A stretch of 29,364 bases of DNA from Candidatus Subteraquimicrobium carltonvillense (GCA_002339355.1 DDKQ01000001.1:1-29364), one strand, 5' to 3'; counted from the first letter of the stretch, positions 1 to 7,773 are shown. The notes: a model not told the origin generated them from the letters alone. Made by a program: numbers and translations.

Positions 1-45
1 TTACCCCTCCCTCGAATGTCTAAGATGTAAATCTAACTCGTTAAT
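1..45 (-). repeat. Partial copy C of MITE-like element, cut by window edge
   Basis: Read on the minus strand, this stretch starts with the terminal word ATTAACGAG at 45 and continues through GACATTCGAGGGAGGGGTAA at the window edge. It matches the first ~45 bases of the elements at 3733-3901 and 7823-7991 with a few substitutions and one or two small indels, but in the opposite orientation. It lies just downstream of the radical SAM gene. The rest of the element lies outside the window. Confidence 0.75.
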
Positions 46-61
46 AGTCCATGTAACGCTT

Positions 62-988
62 TTAAATTGAGCAGCAGGTCTTGCGAAATTCGATTTTTAG
101 ATTATACCGCTTTGCCCTCTCGATCGCTTCTCCCGACCACAACGCCATTCTGTTTACCCCGGCATCGATGGCCACGGTCTCGATCTGGCTGCCATCCTTC
201 CCCCTCGAACGTGCACAGCCAAGAGAAATTGGGATATCGGGCATTTTCAAGCGGGCGGTGGCTAAAATTTCCGCGATCTTTTGAGAATCGGGAGGGGAGA
301 CATCCCACATCGGCGTCCCCGGCAAGGGCATCAAAGATACCATCACCAGAAGGGATGGGTTGTAACCTGAAATCATACCTAAGGCTTCAAACTCACCTTT
401 TATTCTGCCATAGTACAATCCAACGACGATGTGGGGAACGATGGGAATCCCCGCTGTAGTCAGGGCATCCAATGAGTCCTTTATGGCTTCAATCCCCACA
501 TCCAGATGGTATACGCGCTTGAGGGTTCCATCATCTCCTATGACATCTGTAAGAGCTTGATCCACACCCGCTTCCTTGAGTCTCTGAGCGGTATCAAAAT
601 TTATCAATCCGGTATGTACGGAGATTTTTAAATTCGTTTCCTCCTTTATCTGGGCCAGGGCATCGACAAATCTAAGCCAGGGTAGGGTTCCATCCCTTGA
701 GGACCCTCCGCTTATCAAACAACCGATATATCCTTGCTCTTCCAGTCTTTGGCATTTTTCTATCAATGCTTCGGGCGTCGGGGCGTGGATCATGGGCCCC
801 AATATCCGGGCACGGCAGTGATCGCAATTGAGTTCGCATTCATTTCCGGTTATGGAGATCGCTGGGTACCTGCCTCGGTCTCCATTTAAGATAAACATCC
901 CCGGTAGATAGAAGGTGATTTTCCTACCGAAATTTCGCCAGGACAGTTCCCTCGAATTTTCCAGTAGTTCCCTTATCTTAAGTTTCAC
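62..988 (-). CDS. Radical SAM protein, candidate half of a LipS1/LipS2-type lipoyl synthase
   Basis: The 308-residue protein has the radical SAM cluster motif CxxxCxxC (C51, C55, C58) followed by a TIM-barrel-like sequence with a GG(S/T)-type stretch near residue 94. It ends in a Cys-Cys pair (305-306). The start is GTG with GGAG about ten bases upstream, and the gene overlaps the end of the flavoprotein gene before it by 11 bases, so the two are probably translationally coupled. It follows a lipoate ligase and a LipT-like flavoprotein. Split lipoyl synthases made of two radical SAM proteins (LipS1 and LipS2) are known in archaea and in sHdr-type sulfur oxidisers, often beside these partners. 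The lipoyl synthase assignment rests on context. The second radical SAM half is not in the window and may lie past the left edge. Alternative: another radical SAM enzyme of unknown substrate. Confidence 0.7.
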   Translation of the reverse strand: MKLKIRELLENSRELSWRNFGRKITFYLPGMFILNGDRGRYPAISITGNECELNCDHCRARILGPMIHAPTPEALIEKCQRLEEQGYIGCLISGGSSRDGTLPWLRFVDALAQIKEETNLKISVHTGLINFDTAQRLKEAGVDQALTDVIGDDGTLKRVYHLDVGIEAIKDSLDALTTAGIPIVPHIVVGLYYGRIKGEFEALGMISGYNPSLLVMVSLMPLPGTPMWDVSPPDSQKIAEILATARLKMPDIPISLGCARSRGKDGSQIETVAIDAGVNRMALWSGEAIERAKRYNLKIEFRKTCCSI

Positions 989-2126
989 GATAATAACTCC
1001 TAAATGCGACCCAGTTCTCCCTCAAAAGTTGCGATAGTTCTTTCTCGCCGTTATCCGTTAATGGCGAGTAGGGCCAATTGGCGTCCAAGAATTTACGTCT
1101 TCTAAGGGCCCTATCCAGTGGTTTCTGCAGAATATCCTTCCATTCCACCTCATATTCCCCTAAAATTTCCAAATCATTCCGCTTTATGGACATGGCGGCG
1201 ATTCTTCCAGCGATCTTTCCGCAAAGGATGGCAGAGAGGATTCCCGTTCCGGAGATGGGATCCGTTTGCCCCGCCGCATCACCCACCAGAAGGATATTTC
1301 CACCCCAGGTTTTCCTCAAGTATCCTCCCACGGGAACGAGTCCACCGCTCACCCTTAAAATGCTCCTCTTAATTTTTCCATCCCTCTCCAGCCTCGAAAC
1401 AAGGTGCCTCAGTGCCTCTTTTAATGCTCGACTTTCGTCCCTCATTGCTCGTCTCTCGTCCCTCGTCCCACGACTCCCAACTTTGATACCTACTCCCACA
1501 TTTGCCCTCTCACCTTTTGGGAAAAGCCAACCGTAGCCTGCTCTATACCTGGGATCGAAGTAGGCCTCCGTGGTTTCGATGCCCCGGGTTAAGGGAATCT
1601 CATATTGCAGGCAACGAACGAACTCTCGATTGACTTGACTGATCCAGCCACCAACGGTGGAGATGGGACCATCGGCACCGATTACCACCTTGGTTTCTAT
1701 ATTTATCTCCTCACCATCGCATCCTGCCTGTCGCCAGACAGGTCTTGCGATGACCTTTCTCCCACAGATGGAGATGGCCTTGGTTCGGAGCAGGATGTGA
1801 GCCCCCGCTTTTGCAGCTTCTATGGCCAGTAGTTCATCAAAGAGAGCTCTATCCAATATGAACCCCGGAGAACTCGTCTCAATGATCCCCCCGTCGGGCA
1901 TATATGTCCTCATTATGTCGACTTCTTGGGCAATGCACCGCTCATCAATGTCCACTTCCCTACAAAGGGCTTTGGGAACGAACTCGCCACATTGAACGGG
2001 TCTCCCGATACTCGCCTTTTTCTCCAACACGAGGACGCTTATACCTTCCTCGGAGGCGGCTTTTGCCGCTGAACTACCAGCTGGTCCAGCCCCAACAATG
2101 ACTAAGTCGTATTTCAAGGTGGACAC
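978..2126 (-). CDS. lipT: Geranylgeranyl-reductase-family FAD oxidoreductase, LipT-like
   Basis: This 382-residue flavoprotein has an N-terminal dinucleotide-binding motif GAGPAG (12-17), the family's CGEFVPK stretch (46-52) and the second FAD motif GDAAGQTDPISGTG (282-295). Such proteins reduce or oxidise double bonds or disulfides with bound FAD. Members named LipT accompany LipS1/LipS2 and dedicated lipoate ligases and are proposed to feed electrons to lipoate synthesis. The GTG start has AAGGA about nine bases upstream and lies four bases after the ligase stop codon. Two stretches look inserted: residues 126-137 come from a REP-like palindrome at 1716-1751, and residues 217-234 from a degenerate repeat at 1426-1478. 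If it is not LipT, a membrane-lipid geranylgeranyl reductase is the main alternative, but the neighbours argue against that. Confidence 0.72.
   Translation of the reverse strand: MSTLKYDLVIVGAGPAGSSAAKAASEEGISVLVLEKKASIGRPVQCGEFVPKALCREVDIDERCIAQEVDIMRTYMPDGGIIETSSPGFILDRALFDELLAIEAAKAGAHILLRTKAISICGRKVIARPVWRQAGCDGEEINIETKVVIGADGPISTVGGWISQVNREFVRCLQYEIPLTRGIETTEAYFDPRYRAGYGWLFPKGERANVGVGIKVGSRGTRDERRAMRDESRALKEALRHLVSRLERDGKIKRSILRVSGGLVPVGGYLRKTWGGNILLVGDAAGQTDPISGTGILSAILCGKIAGRIAAMSIKRNDLEILGEYEVEWKDILQKPLDRALRRRKFLDANWPYSPLTDNGEKELSQLLRENWVAFRSYYRET
1426..1478 (-). repeat. Degenerate short-word repeat inside the lipT-like gene
   Basis: The words CGTCCCTC, CTCGTCTCTCGTCC and CTCGTCCCACGACTCCC repeat imperfectly. 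On the coding strand this reads as runs of GGGACGAG/GAGACGAG and encodes a charged stretch RDERRAMRDESRA (residues 222-234). Low-complexity text of this kind is unusual in the middle of a folded flavoprotein and looks like an in-frame insertion. Confidence 0.6.
1716..1751. repeat. REP-like palindrome inside the lipT-like gene
   Basis: An imperfect inverted repeat has outer arms ATCGCA/TGCGAT and inner arms CCTGTC/GACAGG around a GCCA loop. It encodes residues 126-137 (IARPVWRQAGCD) of the flavoprotein without breaking the frame. Palindromic repeats of this type are normally intergenic. Confidence 0.6.
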
Positions 2127-2130
2127 GCTA

Positions 2131-3705
2131 TCACATCCTTGCCGGGGATGAGATATTTGAAAAGATTTTCCTAAGTAAGTCCAACTTCAATTGCGTTTGA
2201 TTCTCAAAGGTTCCTGCATAAGCTTGCTGCTCTTTACTCAGGTCATAACAGGTATTATTATCAATATCGATCAATATTCCGGGCAGTCCAATCCTCTCAA
2301 AATCCTCCCGGTGTCTGGTGTAAAATGCCTCACAACAGCTACCCACGAAGGCTTCGATGCCTTGAGTTTTACACATCTTAAGGGTGCCCATCAGATCTTC
2401 AAAATTTACAATGGTAGTGGGCACAATCTCTTTCCCCCTAGCGATCCTGCAAGCCTCGCCAACACTGCATTTCCCGCACTCGGTGCAATCCTTTTCGTAT
2501 CTAAACTTGCATCCCTTAAGTTTGGCACAATAGGGAAGGAGCAGGATGGGAATGTTTTTCTTAAGGATCTCCTCAAGGGTGCCGTTCACCGTGAAGATTC
2601 TGTTTGCTTCGGATAGGGATATGCCATATCTCGGGTATTCTATCTTACTCAACGCTTCAGTAATGACCTCTATGAAATCCTCCGGGGAAACGTCGAGGAC
2701 CTTATAACCTCCATTCTTGAAGAAGTGGAGAACCTTTTTTCTGACGCACTCCTCTCTGGCCTCGATGTCCTTCAAAGCCGCCTCGAGGTCAAAGATGGTC
2801 CTCCTGGGAAAGGCGAAGAAATCTCCGGTGATTAAGGCGCTCTGTATCCGCCTGAGTCTGGAGTTTACCACCAGGGTGACTCGAATCAATCCACCCTTCG
2901 CCTTATGGGATGATTTGAGGATTTGTCTCTCGTGGGCGGGATACCTCACCTTGTGAATCCACTTGTCCGAACGGAATTCATCCATCTTCCCCTGGAATAA
3001 ATCCCTTTCTTCCGCGGTTAAATTCCCCTCGAAGAATTCAACTTGGAATACCTCCTCAAAACCCTTTCTTATGGCCCCCTTGACCTCTCCCAAGCTGGGC
3101 AGGTAACCCAACTCTCGCTTTAACCATGTGACCCTGTCCTTCACGGATTCTATCTCCTTGTCCTTGAGCTTTTCCACCGGTATTTTGAGGGCTTTTAACA
3201 TCATCTCTACATCGAAATCCATGAGTAAAGTCCCTTGGAAGAGAAAAGCACCCCCTTCTTCAGTCCCTCCGGTACCGGAAATCTTCCTTCCATCGATTTC
3301 TATATCGTTTTTCGGGCGGAAAGAGGCTTCGAGACCCAATTTTCTTAAGGCACAAATAACGGCGGAGCATACTTTCCTAAAAAATGTCTCCGAGGCAACC
3401 GAGAAATTTAAACTCTCCTTGGATCCGATGAGCTCCCAGCCCAGCTGAGAACGGTCAAAGAATATCGCTCCCCCACCGGTTATTCGTCTATTTATGTCGA
3501 TGCCATTTTGGCAACAGAAATTGACTCTAACCTCCCGCTCTATGCTCTGATGATAGCCAACCAAAACGGCGGGAGGGGAGAATCGTAAAAAGCGCAAGGT
3601 GTTAGGGATGAGTTCCTTGGCTTTAGCCTCCAGTATCGCCGCATCCAGTGCCATATTTTCAGCCGCTGTGCGTATCCCTGTGTCCAGCACTCGCCACTTT
3701 TTCAT
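2131..3705 (-). CDS. lplA: Lipoate-protein ligase A family protein fused to DUF116
   Basis: Residues 1 to about 240 are an LplA/BPL-type domain with the RRITGGGA motif (73-80) and the likely catalytic lysine in NDIEIDGRKISGTG (K141). Residues about 250-330 resemble the lipoate ligase C-terminal domain. Residues about 345-515 are a DUF116 domain rich in cysteines (C393, C399, C407, C410, C413, C419, C457, C458, C486), which suggests a metal or Fe-S site. The ligase would attach lipoate or octanoate to a carrier, most likely the GcvH-like protein at 7321-7773. At 524 residues it is longer than ordinary LplA (about 330) because of DUF116. The ATG start is only 27 bases from a repeat element, so its promoter is either read-through or inside the repeat. 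The ligase assignment is firm; the role of DUF116 is unknown. Confidence 0.88.
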   Translation of the reverse strand: MKKWRVLDTGIRTAAENMALDAAILEAKAKELIPNTLRFLRFSPPAVLVGYHQSIEREVRVNFCCQNGIDINRRITGGGAIFFDRSQLGWELIGSKESLNFSVASETFFRKVCSAVICALRKLGLEASFRPKNDIEIDGRKISGTGGTEEGGAFLFQGTLLMDFDVEMMLKALKIPVEKLKDKEIESVKDRVTWLKRELGYLPSLGEVKGAIRKGFEEVFQVEFFEGNLTAEERDLFQGKMDEFRSDKWIHKVRYPAHERQILKSSHKAKGGLIRVTLVVNSRLRRIQSALITGDFFAFPRRTIFDLEAALKDIEAREECVRKKVLHFFKNGGYKVLDVSPEDFIEVITEALSKIEYPRYGISLSEANRIFTVNGTLEEILKKNIPILLLPYCAKLKGCKFRYEKDCTECGKCSVGEACRIARGKEIVPTTIVNFEDLMGTLKMCKTQGIEAFVGSCCEAFYTRHREDFERIGLPGILIDIDNNTCYDLSKEQQAYAGTFENQTQLKLDLLRKIFSNISSPARM

Positions 3706-3732
3706 CCGCGACCTAAATCTCCTTCTCGGACC

Positions 3733-3901
3733 ATTAACGAGTCAGGTTTACATCGACATTCAAGGGAGGGGTAAGTGCTTAAGAAAACCTGCCCGTACGG
3801 GGCGGCGGCTGGAGTATGACTTTGTAAAACTAAAAACCAGGCCGACCGCGTGGGCTCACGAGCACTTCACCCCGACCATGGTGTTAACCCATCTTGTTAA
3901 T
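3733..3901 (+). repeat. Copy A of ~169-bp MITE-like element
   Basis: The ends are ATTAACGAG and CTTGTTAAT, inverted repeats with one mismatch. An internal stem pairs GGGGTAAGTGCT (about 3769-3780) with AGCACTTCACCCC (about 3861-3873), leaving one bulged base. A CCCGTACGGG palindrome and a CGTGGGCTCACG hairpin lie between. It is nearly identical to the copy at 7823-7991. It fills almost the whole gap between the GlcE-like gene and lplA and has no coding capacity of its own. Confidence 0.8.
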
Positions 3902-3912
3902 AATACATGTCA

Positions 3913-4728
3913 TTATTTTGCATTTTGATTTTTAAATTTTGAATTTAATCGCGTTCGCATCGAAACTTTGGAGACCTTACCCTCAATATCTTTGAGCTTT
4001 GCCTCCTTCCCTGACATTTTTATAAACACACCCTTCTTGGTAACCAAAGCGAGGAAGAGACCCTCCACGCCCTCAAAGGACCTGAAGATCACCCCCAAAC
4101 CGCTACGAAGGGTGAATACACTCAAAATCCCATGATCCTTCGGTAATCGATCCAAGAGAAATCTCTTCTCCCAAATTTCGTTCTTCAACTTCCCCTCACC
4201 CGGAAAATCTTTGGGATAAGTGGCTATCCAACCAGGGCTGTCGAGCCCGATCAATCTCGCACCAAAATCATTGAGAAAAAGGAGATTTGTCGCCGTCTTT
4301 GGAGTGAAGATTTCATCAACAGCCTTGGCGATGTAACGGGCTTCAATCTCTTCTCTCAAGCGAATGGGCACAGTAACTTGAATGATTTTGCCGAATTTCC
4401 TGTTGTAGATGCGGTGAGGGGATCCCTCAATAATTCTATGAAGGGGAAAGCCCATATTATAAAGGGTCATATAATCCACCCCATATTCAAAACTTTTAAC
4501 CGGGGATGAGACCTTAAGACCGAAGACTTTCGAGCCAAAGGTGCCCTCGTTGAGGGAATTGAAACCCAATCCACCGCCCAAGATGAAATCACTAATCGCC
4601 TGCTTGGCACTCAATGGCTCCACGAAAAGCTCATGACCCTCGATTTCCCGATAGATGTCTTCAAGGGTCGTTCCCCCTTTTATCCTGATTATGTCGGTTC
4701 CCACGAACTCCACCATCTTTTGGGTCAT
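3913..4728 (-). CDS. GlcE-like FAD_binding_4-related protein, reduced
   Basis: The 271-residue protein starts three bases after glcF, with GAGGGG upstream of its ATG. Residues 10-75 (GGTTLEDIYREIEG ... FILGGGLGFNSLNEGTFGSKVFGLKV) resemble the part of the GlcD/GlcE FAD-binding fold that follows the usual N-terminal segment. That preceding segment, which holds much of the FAD contact region, seems absent. The rest resembles the C-terminal part of the GlcE subunit of glycolate oxidase only loosely. It probably is a small third subunit of the GlcD-GlcF dehydrogenase. The last residues (NSKFKNQNAK) come from AT-rich short-word repeat DNA at the 3' end, so the native C-terminus may have been changed. 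Whether it binds flavin is unclear. Confidence 0.6.
   Translation of the reverse strand: MTQKMVEFVGTDIIRIKGGTTLEDIYREIEGHELFVEPLSAKQAISDFILGGGLGFNSLNEGTFGSKVFGLKVSSPVKSFEYGVDYMTLYNMGFPLHRIIEGSPHRIYNRKFGKIIQVTVPIRLREEIEARYIAKAVDEIFTPKTATNLLFLNDFGARLIGLDSPGWIATYPKDFPGEGKLKNEIWEKRFLLDRLPKDHGILSVFTLRSGLGVIFRSFEGVEGLFLALVTKKGVFIKMSGKEAKLKDIEGKVSKVSMRTRLNSKFKNQNAK
3915..3946. repeat. AT-rich short-word repeat at the 3' end of the GlcE-like gene
   Basis: ATTTTG, CATTTTG and AAATTTTGAATTT words follow each other and encode the last ten residues before the stop codon. The adjacent bases run straight into MITE copy A. Confidence 0.5.
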
Positions 4729-4730
4729 AT

Positions 4731-5834
4731 CTATCCCCTCTTTAAAAATTTGGGAAGGAGCATGGGGATATCCTGGATCTCCATCTCAATCTGGGCCAGT
4801 TTTGCTCCTTCCTTGAGATTAACCATGCACGTCGGACACGCAGTGGCGATGATCTCCGCTCCAAGTTCCTTGGCCTCTTTTGCTCGACTGGAGGCGATCT
4901 TATGTGCAAGCTCGGGGTGACTCGAGGCTAAGGGTCCGCCACAACAGAGCGCTTCCTCACGAGAGTATTCGTAATCGATGAGCTTCACCCCAGGGATGGA
5001 GCGAAGAATATTCCTTGGCTCCTCATAGATGCCGCAGTGTCTCCCGATATCGCATCCATCGAAGTAAACGACCTTTTTATCGAGCTCCTTTTCAAACCCA
5101 AGTCGTCCTTCCCTCATCAACTGATCGAATAATTGGGTGACGTGGAGTACTTTAAAGTCCTTGGGATAGGAATGTGTGAGGGTCTTTAAGCACCCGGCAC
5201 AGGAGACGATAACCGTCTTGACCCCCAATTCCCTGAACTTTTGCACATTCTTTTCCATCAACTTAGCCCCTACAGTCTCTCCCATCCGCTCCAATGGACT
5301 GCCACAACAGGACTCCTCCTTGCCCAGAACGGTGAAATCGAATTCGATTTGATCCAGAATTTTAACGATGGACTTGGCGATCCTCGTGGATGCGTAAGAA
5401 GCGGAGCAACCCGCGAAATAAAGGTATTCGCTGGATTTAGGAGTCCGATACTTACCCGGTAACCACTCTCCCCTTTCCTCGACATCCCTCCCAAAGGGGT
5501 TACCCTTCTCAATTACGTTATCTCTCAATGGAAAGAGGTAGGAAGGTAGCTTGCCTTCCCGAATGAACATCTCCTTAAGGATGGCTACATCTTCCCCAAA
5601 GTCTATGCCCGTTGGGCAAAGTTGCTTACAATTCTGGCACTGAGCACACATATAAAATGAATCCACTACTCTTTCGGTGTAGCCCAATTTCCCTTCAAGA
5701 ACCCTCTTCAAGAGATACATTCTGCCACGAGCGGAGGCGCTTTCGAAACCGACCTCCCTGTACACGGGACAGCCGAAGCGGCAGAACCCACAACTGGCAC
5801 AGGTGTAGGCATCCTCAACCAAACGCTCTCTCAC
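4731..5834 (-). CDS. glcF: GlcF-like Fe-S subunit of 2-hydroxyacid dehydrogenase
   Basis: At the N-terminus are two [4Fe-4S] motifs, CASCGFCRFGCP (C12-C22) and CAQCQNCKQLCP (C63-C73). Two CCG-type domains follow, seen as FAGC...SCCGSPL...CAGC and DGCDIGRHC...LCCGGPL...CPTC. CCG domains are also the catalytic type found in HdrB. In GlcDF-type enzymes this subunit carries electrons away from the flavin of GlcD. The GTG start overlaps the glcD stop (GTGA), so the genes are coupled. The 367-residue length is slightly under the usual ~400. The electron acceptor is not known; in this locus a lipoyl carrier or the Hdr-Flx complex is plausible. Confidence 0.85.
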   Translation of the reverse strand: MRERLVEDAYTCASCGFCRFGCPVYREVGFESASARGRMYLLKRVLEGKLGYTERVVDSFYMCAQCQNCKQLCPTGIDFGEDVAILKEMFIREGKLPSYLFPLRDNVIEKGNPFGRDVEERGEWLPGKYRTPKSSEYLYFAGCSASYASTRIAKSIVKILDQIEFDFTVLGKEESCCGSPLERMGETVGAKLMEKNVQKFRELGVKTVIVSCAGCLKTLTHSYPKDFKVLHVTQLFDQLMREGRLGFEKELDKKVVYFDGCDIGRHCGIYEEPRNILRSIPGVKLIDYEYSREEALCCGGPLASSHPELAHKIASSRAKEAKELGAEIIATACPTCMVNLKEGAKLAQIEMEIQDIPMLLPKFLKRG

Positions 5835-7303
5835 CTCAACTTCCCTCCCATGAGTCTTAAGCCCGTTCGGATCAGACTCCTAGGAAGAAGATTGACCACC
5901 TTGAGAAAAGCTAAGACGAGTCCCGGAGCTGAGCCCATCACCTTGGGAACGGCGTTAAAGAGAAAAGCTGGGATCCTCATTTGAGTAGTCTTAGACGGAT
6001 TGAGAATATGCTTTGGATCAAAGGCTTGTTTTATGTCTCGCATGATACCCAAAGAATCCCCATGTATCCTGGGCAAATAGGAAGTATTGTAAAGACCGAT
6101 TCCATAGATACAACCGTGATATTTGTACCCGATCTCGGCGATATGGGAGGCAAGGGGGAATGTCCTGAAAAACTCACTCTCCTTCCTCTCATCCGTCATT
6201 ATTACGGGAAGGAGGTTTATGGAGCCAAAATCGCCTCCAACCCCCTCAATGAGATATCTCTCGTTCTTGAGGAGCTCTTTCAATTCAACCAGGATATCGC
6301 CTAAGAATCTTATGGGGATTCGTATCTCCTGCGAGAAAAGGGTGGGTCCCAAGCTCTTAAGGCTCAAGACGACTTTGAATCTCTCCTCCCATTCTTCGAC
6401 CGCAATAGGCTCGAGATATTTTTCACCTCGGGAGGCTTCATCGATCCTTCTCTCATACATGGCTATCTCTTCCGGAGTTCCCAAGAGGGTTACCGTCACC
6501 GTTATCTCTTTTTCCGGCAGATCTTTCTCCTTTTGATTTAAAAATCTTATGAATTCTTTATCCAAAAAGGAATAGAAATAGGGTCTTATCCCGTTCAAAA
6601 ACTGTAGGAAGTCCACACCCTGATCCAGAGCATCGAATCCATACATTAGGTGCTTCATTTCACCCCTCGGATATATCTTCAGTACGACCTCGCAGATTAC
6701 GCCGAGGGTGCCTTCGCTTCCCACGAAGAACCAAGAATCCCATGGATCAGTATCAATGATCCGGCCATCAGCCAGAACCACTTTTAGGGAGAGCAATTGG
6801 TCTCCCAATGGACCATACCGAGTTACACCAACACCTGAACCTCCTCCGGTGGCGATGAAACCGCCTATGGTCGCCGAAGGGGCACTCGTGGGATGCACGC
6901 CCACTTCAAATCCTCTGGCTTCCAGGAAATCCATCAATCTCTTCCAGACGAGTCCCGCTCCCACTCGTACATATTCATCCCCCGGACTAAACTCGTAAAT
7001 TTCATCGAGACCCGATAGATCGAGCACTATTCCTCCCTCAATGGGCAGGACTCCGCCGAGTGACCAAGTCGCCGCTCCCCAGGGAGTGATGGGGAGATTT
7101 TTCCCATTTGCATACTCAACCACTTTGGAGACCTCCGAGGTGCTCCTGGGTCTAACCACGACTTCCGGATTCAACATCCCAAAACCTTTGAGGAGCTCCT
7201 CGGGCAAGGGAGCCAAATCATGAGAATAACAAAGGAGATCGAGCACGTCCCTAGAGACGTTATCTTTCCCCACAATTTGACAGAGAGCCTCGTAAAATGA
7301 CAT
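5831..7303 (-). CDS. glcD: GlcD-like FAD-dependent 2-hydroxyacid dehydrogenase
   Basis: The 490-residue protein has an FAD_binding_4 (PCMH) domain at about 45-220, with PWGAATWSLGG and the phosphate-binding SAPSATIGGFIATGGGSGVG stretch (140-159), and then an FAD-oxidase C-terminal domain ending with FDPKHILNPSK near 440. The family oxidises glycolate, D-lactate, D-2-hydroxyglutarate and similar 2-hydroxyacids; the sequence alone does not fix the substrate. ATG start with AGGGGAG upstream, 17 bases after the lipoyl-carrier gene. GlcD and GlcF form an Fe-S-linked dehydrogenase that normally passes electrons to quinone, flavoprotein or another carrier. Confidence 0.88.
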   Translation of the reverse strand: MSFYEALCQIVGKDNVSRDVLDLLCYSHDLAPLPEELLKGFGMLNPEVVVRPRSTSEVSKVVEYANGKNLPITPWGAATWSLGGVLPIEGGIVLDLSGLDEIYEFSPGDEYVRVGAGLVWKRLMDFLEARGFEVGVHPTSAPSATIGGFIATGGGSGVGVTRYGPLGDQLLSLKVVLADGRIIDTDPWDSWFFVGSEGTLGVICEVVLKIYPRGEMKHLMYGFDALDQGVDFLQFLNGIRPYFYSFLDKEFIRFLNQKEKDLPEKEITVTVTLLGTPEEIAMYERRIDEASRGEKYLEPIAVEEWEERFKVVLSLKSLGPTLFSQEIRIPIRFLGDILVELKELLKNERYLIEGVGGDFGSINLLPVIMTDERKESEFFRTFPLASHIAEIGYKYHGCIYGIGLYNTSYLPRIHGDSLGIMRDIKQAFDPKHILNPSKTTQMRIPAFLFNAVPKVMGSAPGLVLAFLKVVNLLPRSLIRTGLRLMGGKLR

Positions 7304-7320
7304 GAATATCTCCCCTTAGT

Positions 7321-7773
7321 TTACGCTTGTTCCGCCTTTTCTCGGTAGCCCTCTTTCTCTGCCTTCTCTACTTCGAGTCTCATCCAGTCCTTCACAGCAT
7401 CTCCAGAGATCAAATCCCTTAATTCCGATTCCAGATTTATGGCCTTAATTAGAACTATCCATCCCTTACCATAGGGATCTTTATTTAAAAGGGAGGCGTC
7501 ACGGTCGAGAGCCTCATTCACCTCGACAATTTCACCGCTCACGGGAGCCACTAACTTTCCAACCCACTTACTGGATTGCACCTTTGCGAGGGTTTCTCCT
7601 TGCTCCACCTCGTCCCCCTCAAAGGGCAGATCTACATAGGTAAATTCCCCCGCTGTCTTACCCGTATAATCGTCGACTCCGACCCTAACATTTTCGCCTT
7701 CAACCTTAGCCCAGACATGATCCTTCGTGTAGTAGAGTTCTTCCTCCACCCGATAACCTTTAATATCGATCAT
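7321..7773 (-). CDS. GcvH/LbpA-like lipoyl-carrier protein
   Basis: The 150-residue protein has the GcvH fold signature: YYTKDHVWAKVEG near 14-26, VGVDDYTGK, then the lipoylation hairpin with K69 in VQSSKWVGKL followed by APVSGEIVEVN (76-86). The motif before the lysine (QSSK) differs from the usual GcvH ESVK. There is a charged C-terminal tail of about 20 residues beyond standard GcvH. No glycine cleavage genes (gcvT, gcvP) are in the window. Instead the neighbours are GlcDF, Hdr-Flx and lipoate enzymes, which fits an electron-carrying lipoate-binding protein like LbpA of sHdr systems. ATG start with a strong RBS (AAGGAGGGACGGAG). A true GcvH is the alternative. Confidence 0.85.
   Translation of the reverse strand: MIDIKGYRVEEELYYTKDHVWAKVEGENVRVGVDDYTGKTAGEFTYVDLPFEGDEVEQGETLAKVQSSKWVGKLVAPVSGEIVEVNEALDRDASLLNKDPYGKGWIVLIKAINLESELRDLISGDAVKDWMRLEVEKAEKEGYREKAEQA

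Noticed and set aside
3733..3901. Integron attC site or group II intron fragment as explanation for the repeat element
   Set aside because: The ends do not fit the attC core words on both sides, no integron integrase or cassette array is near, and no group II domain V or reverse transcriptase sequence is visible. Terminal inverted repeats fit a MITE better.
7321..7773. Simple housekeeping GcvH of the glycine cleavage system
   Set aside because: Not excluded, but no gcvT or gcvP is in the window, the lysine motif differs, and the neighbours are redox and lipoate genes. Kept as the alternative.
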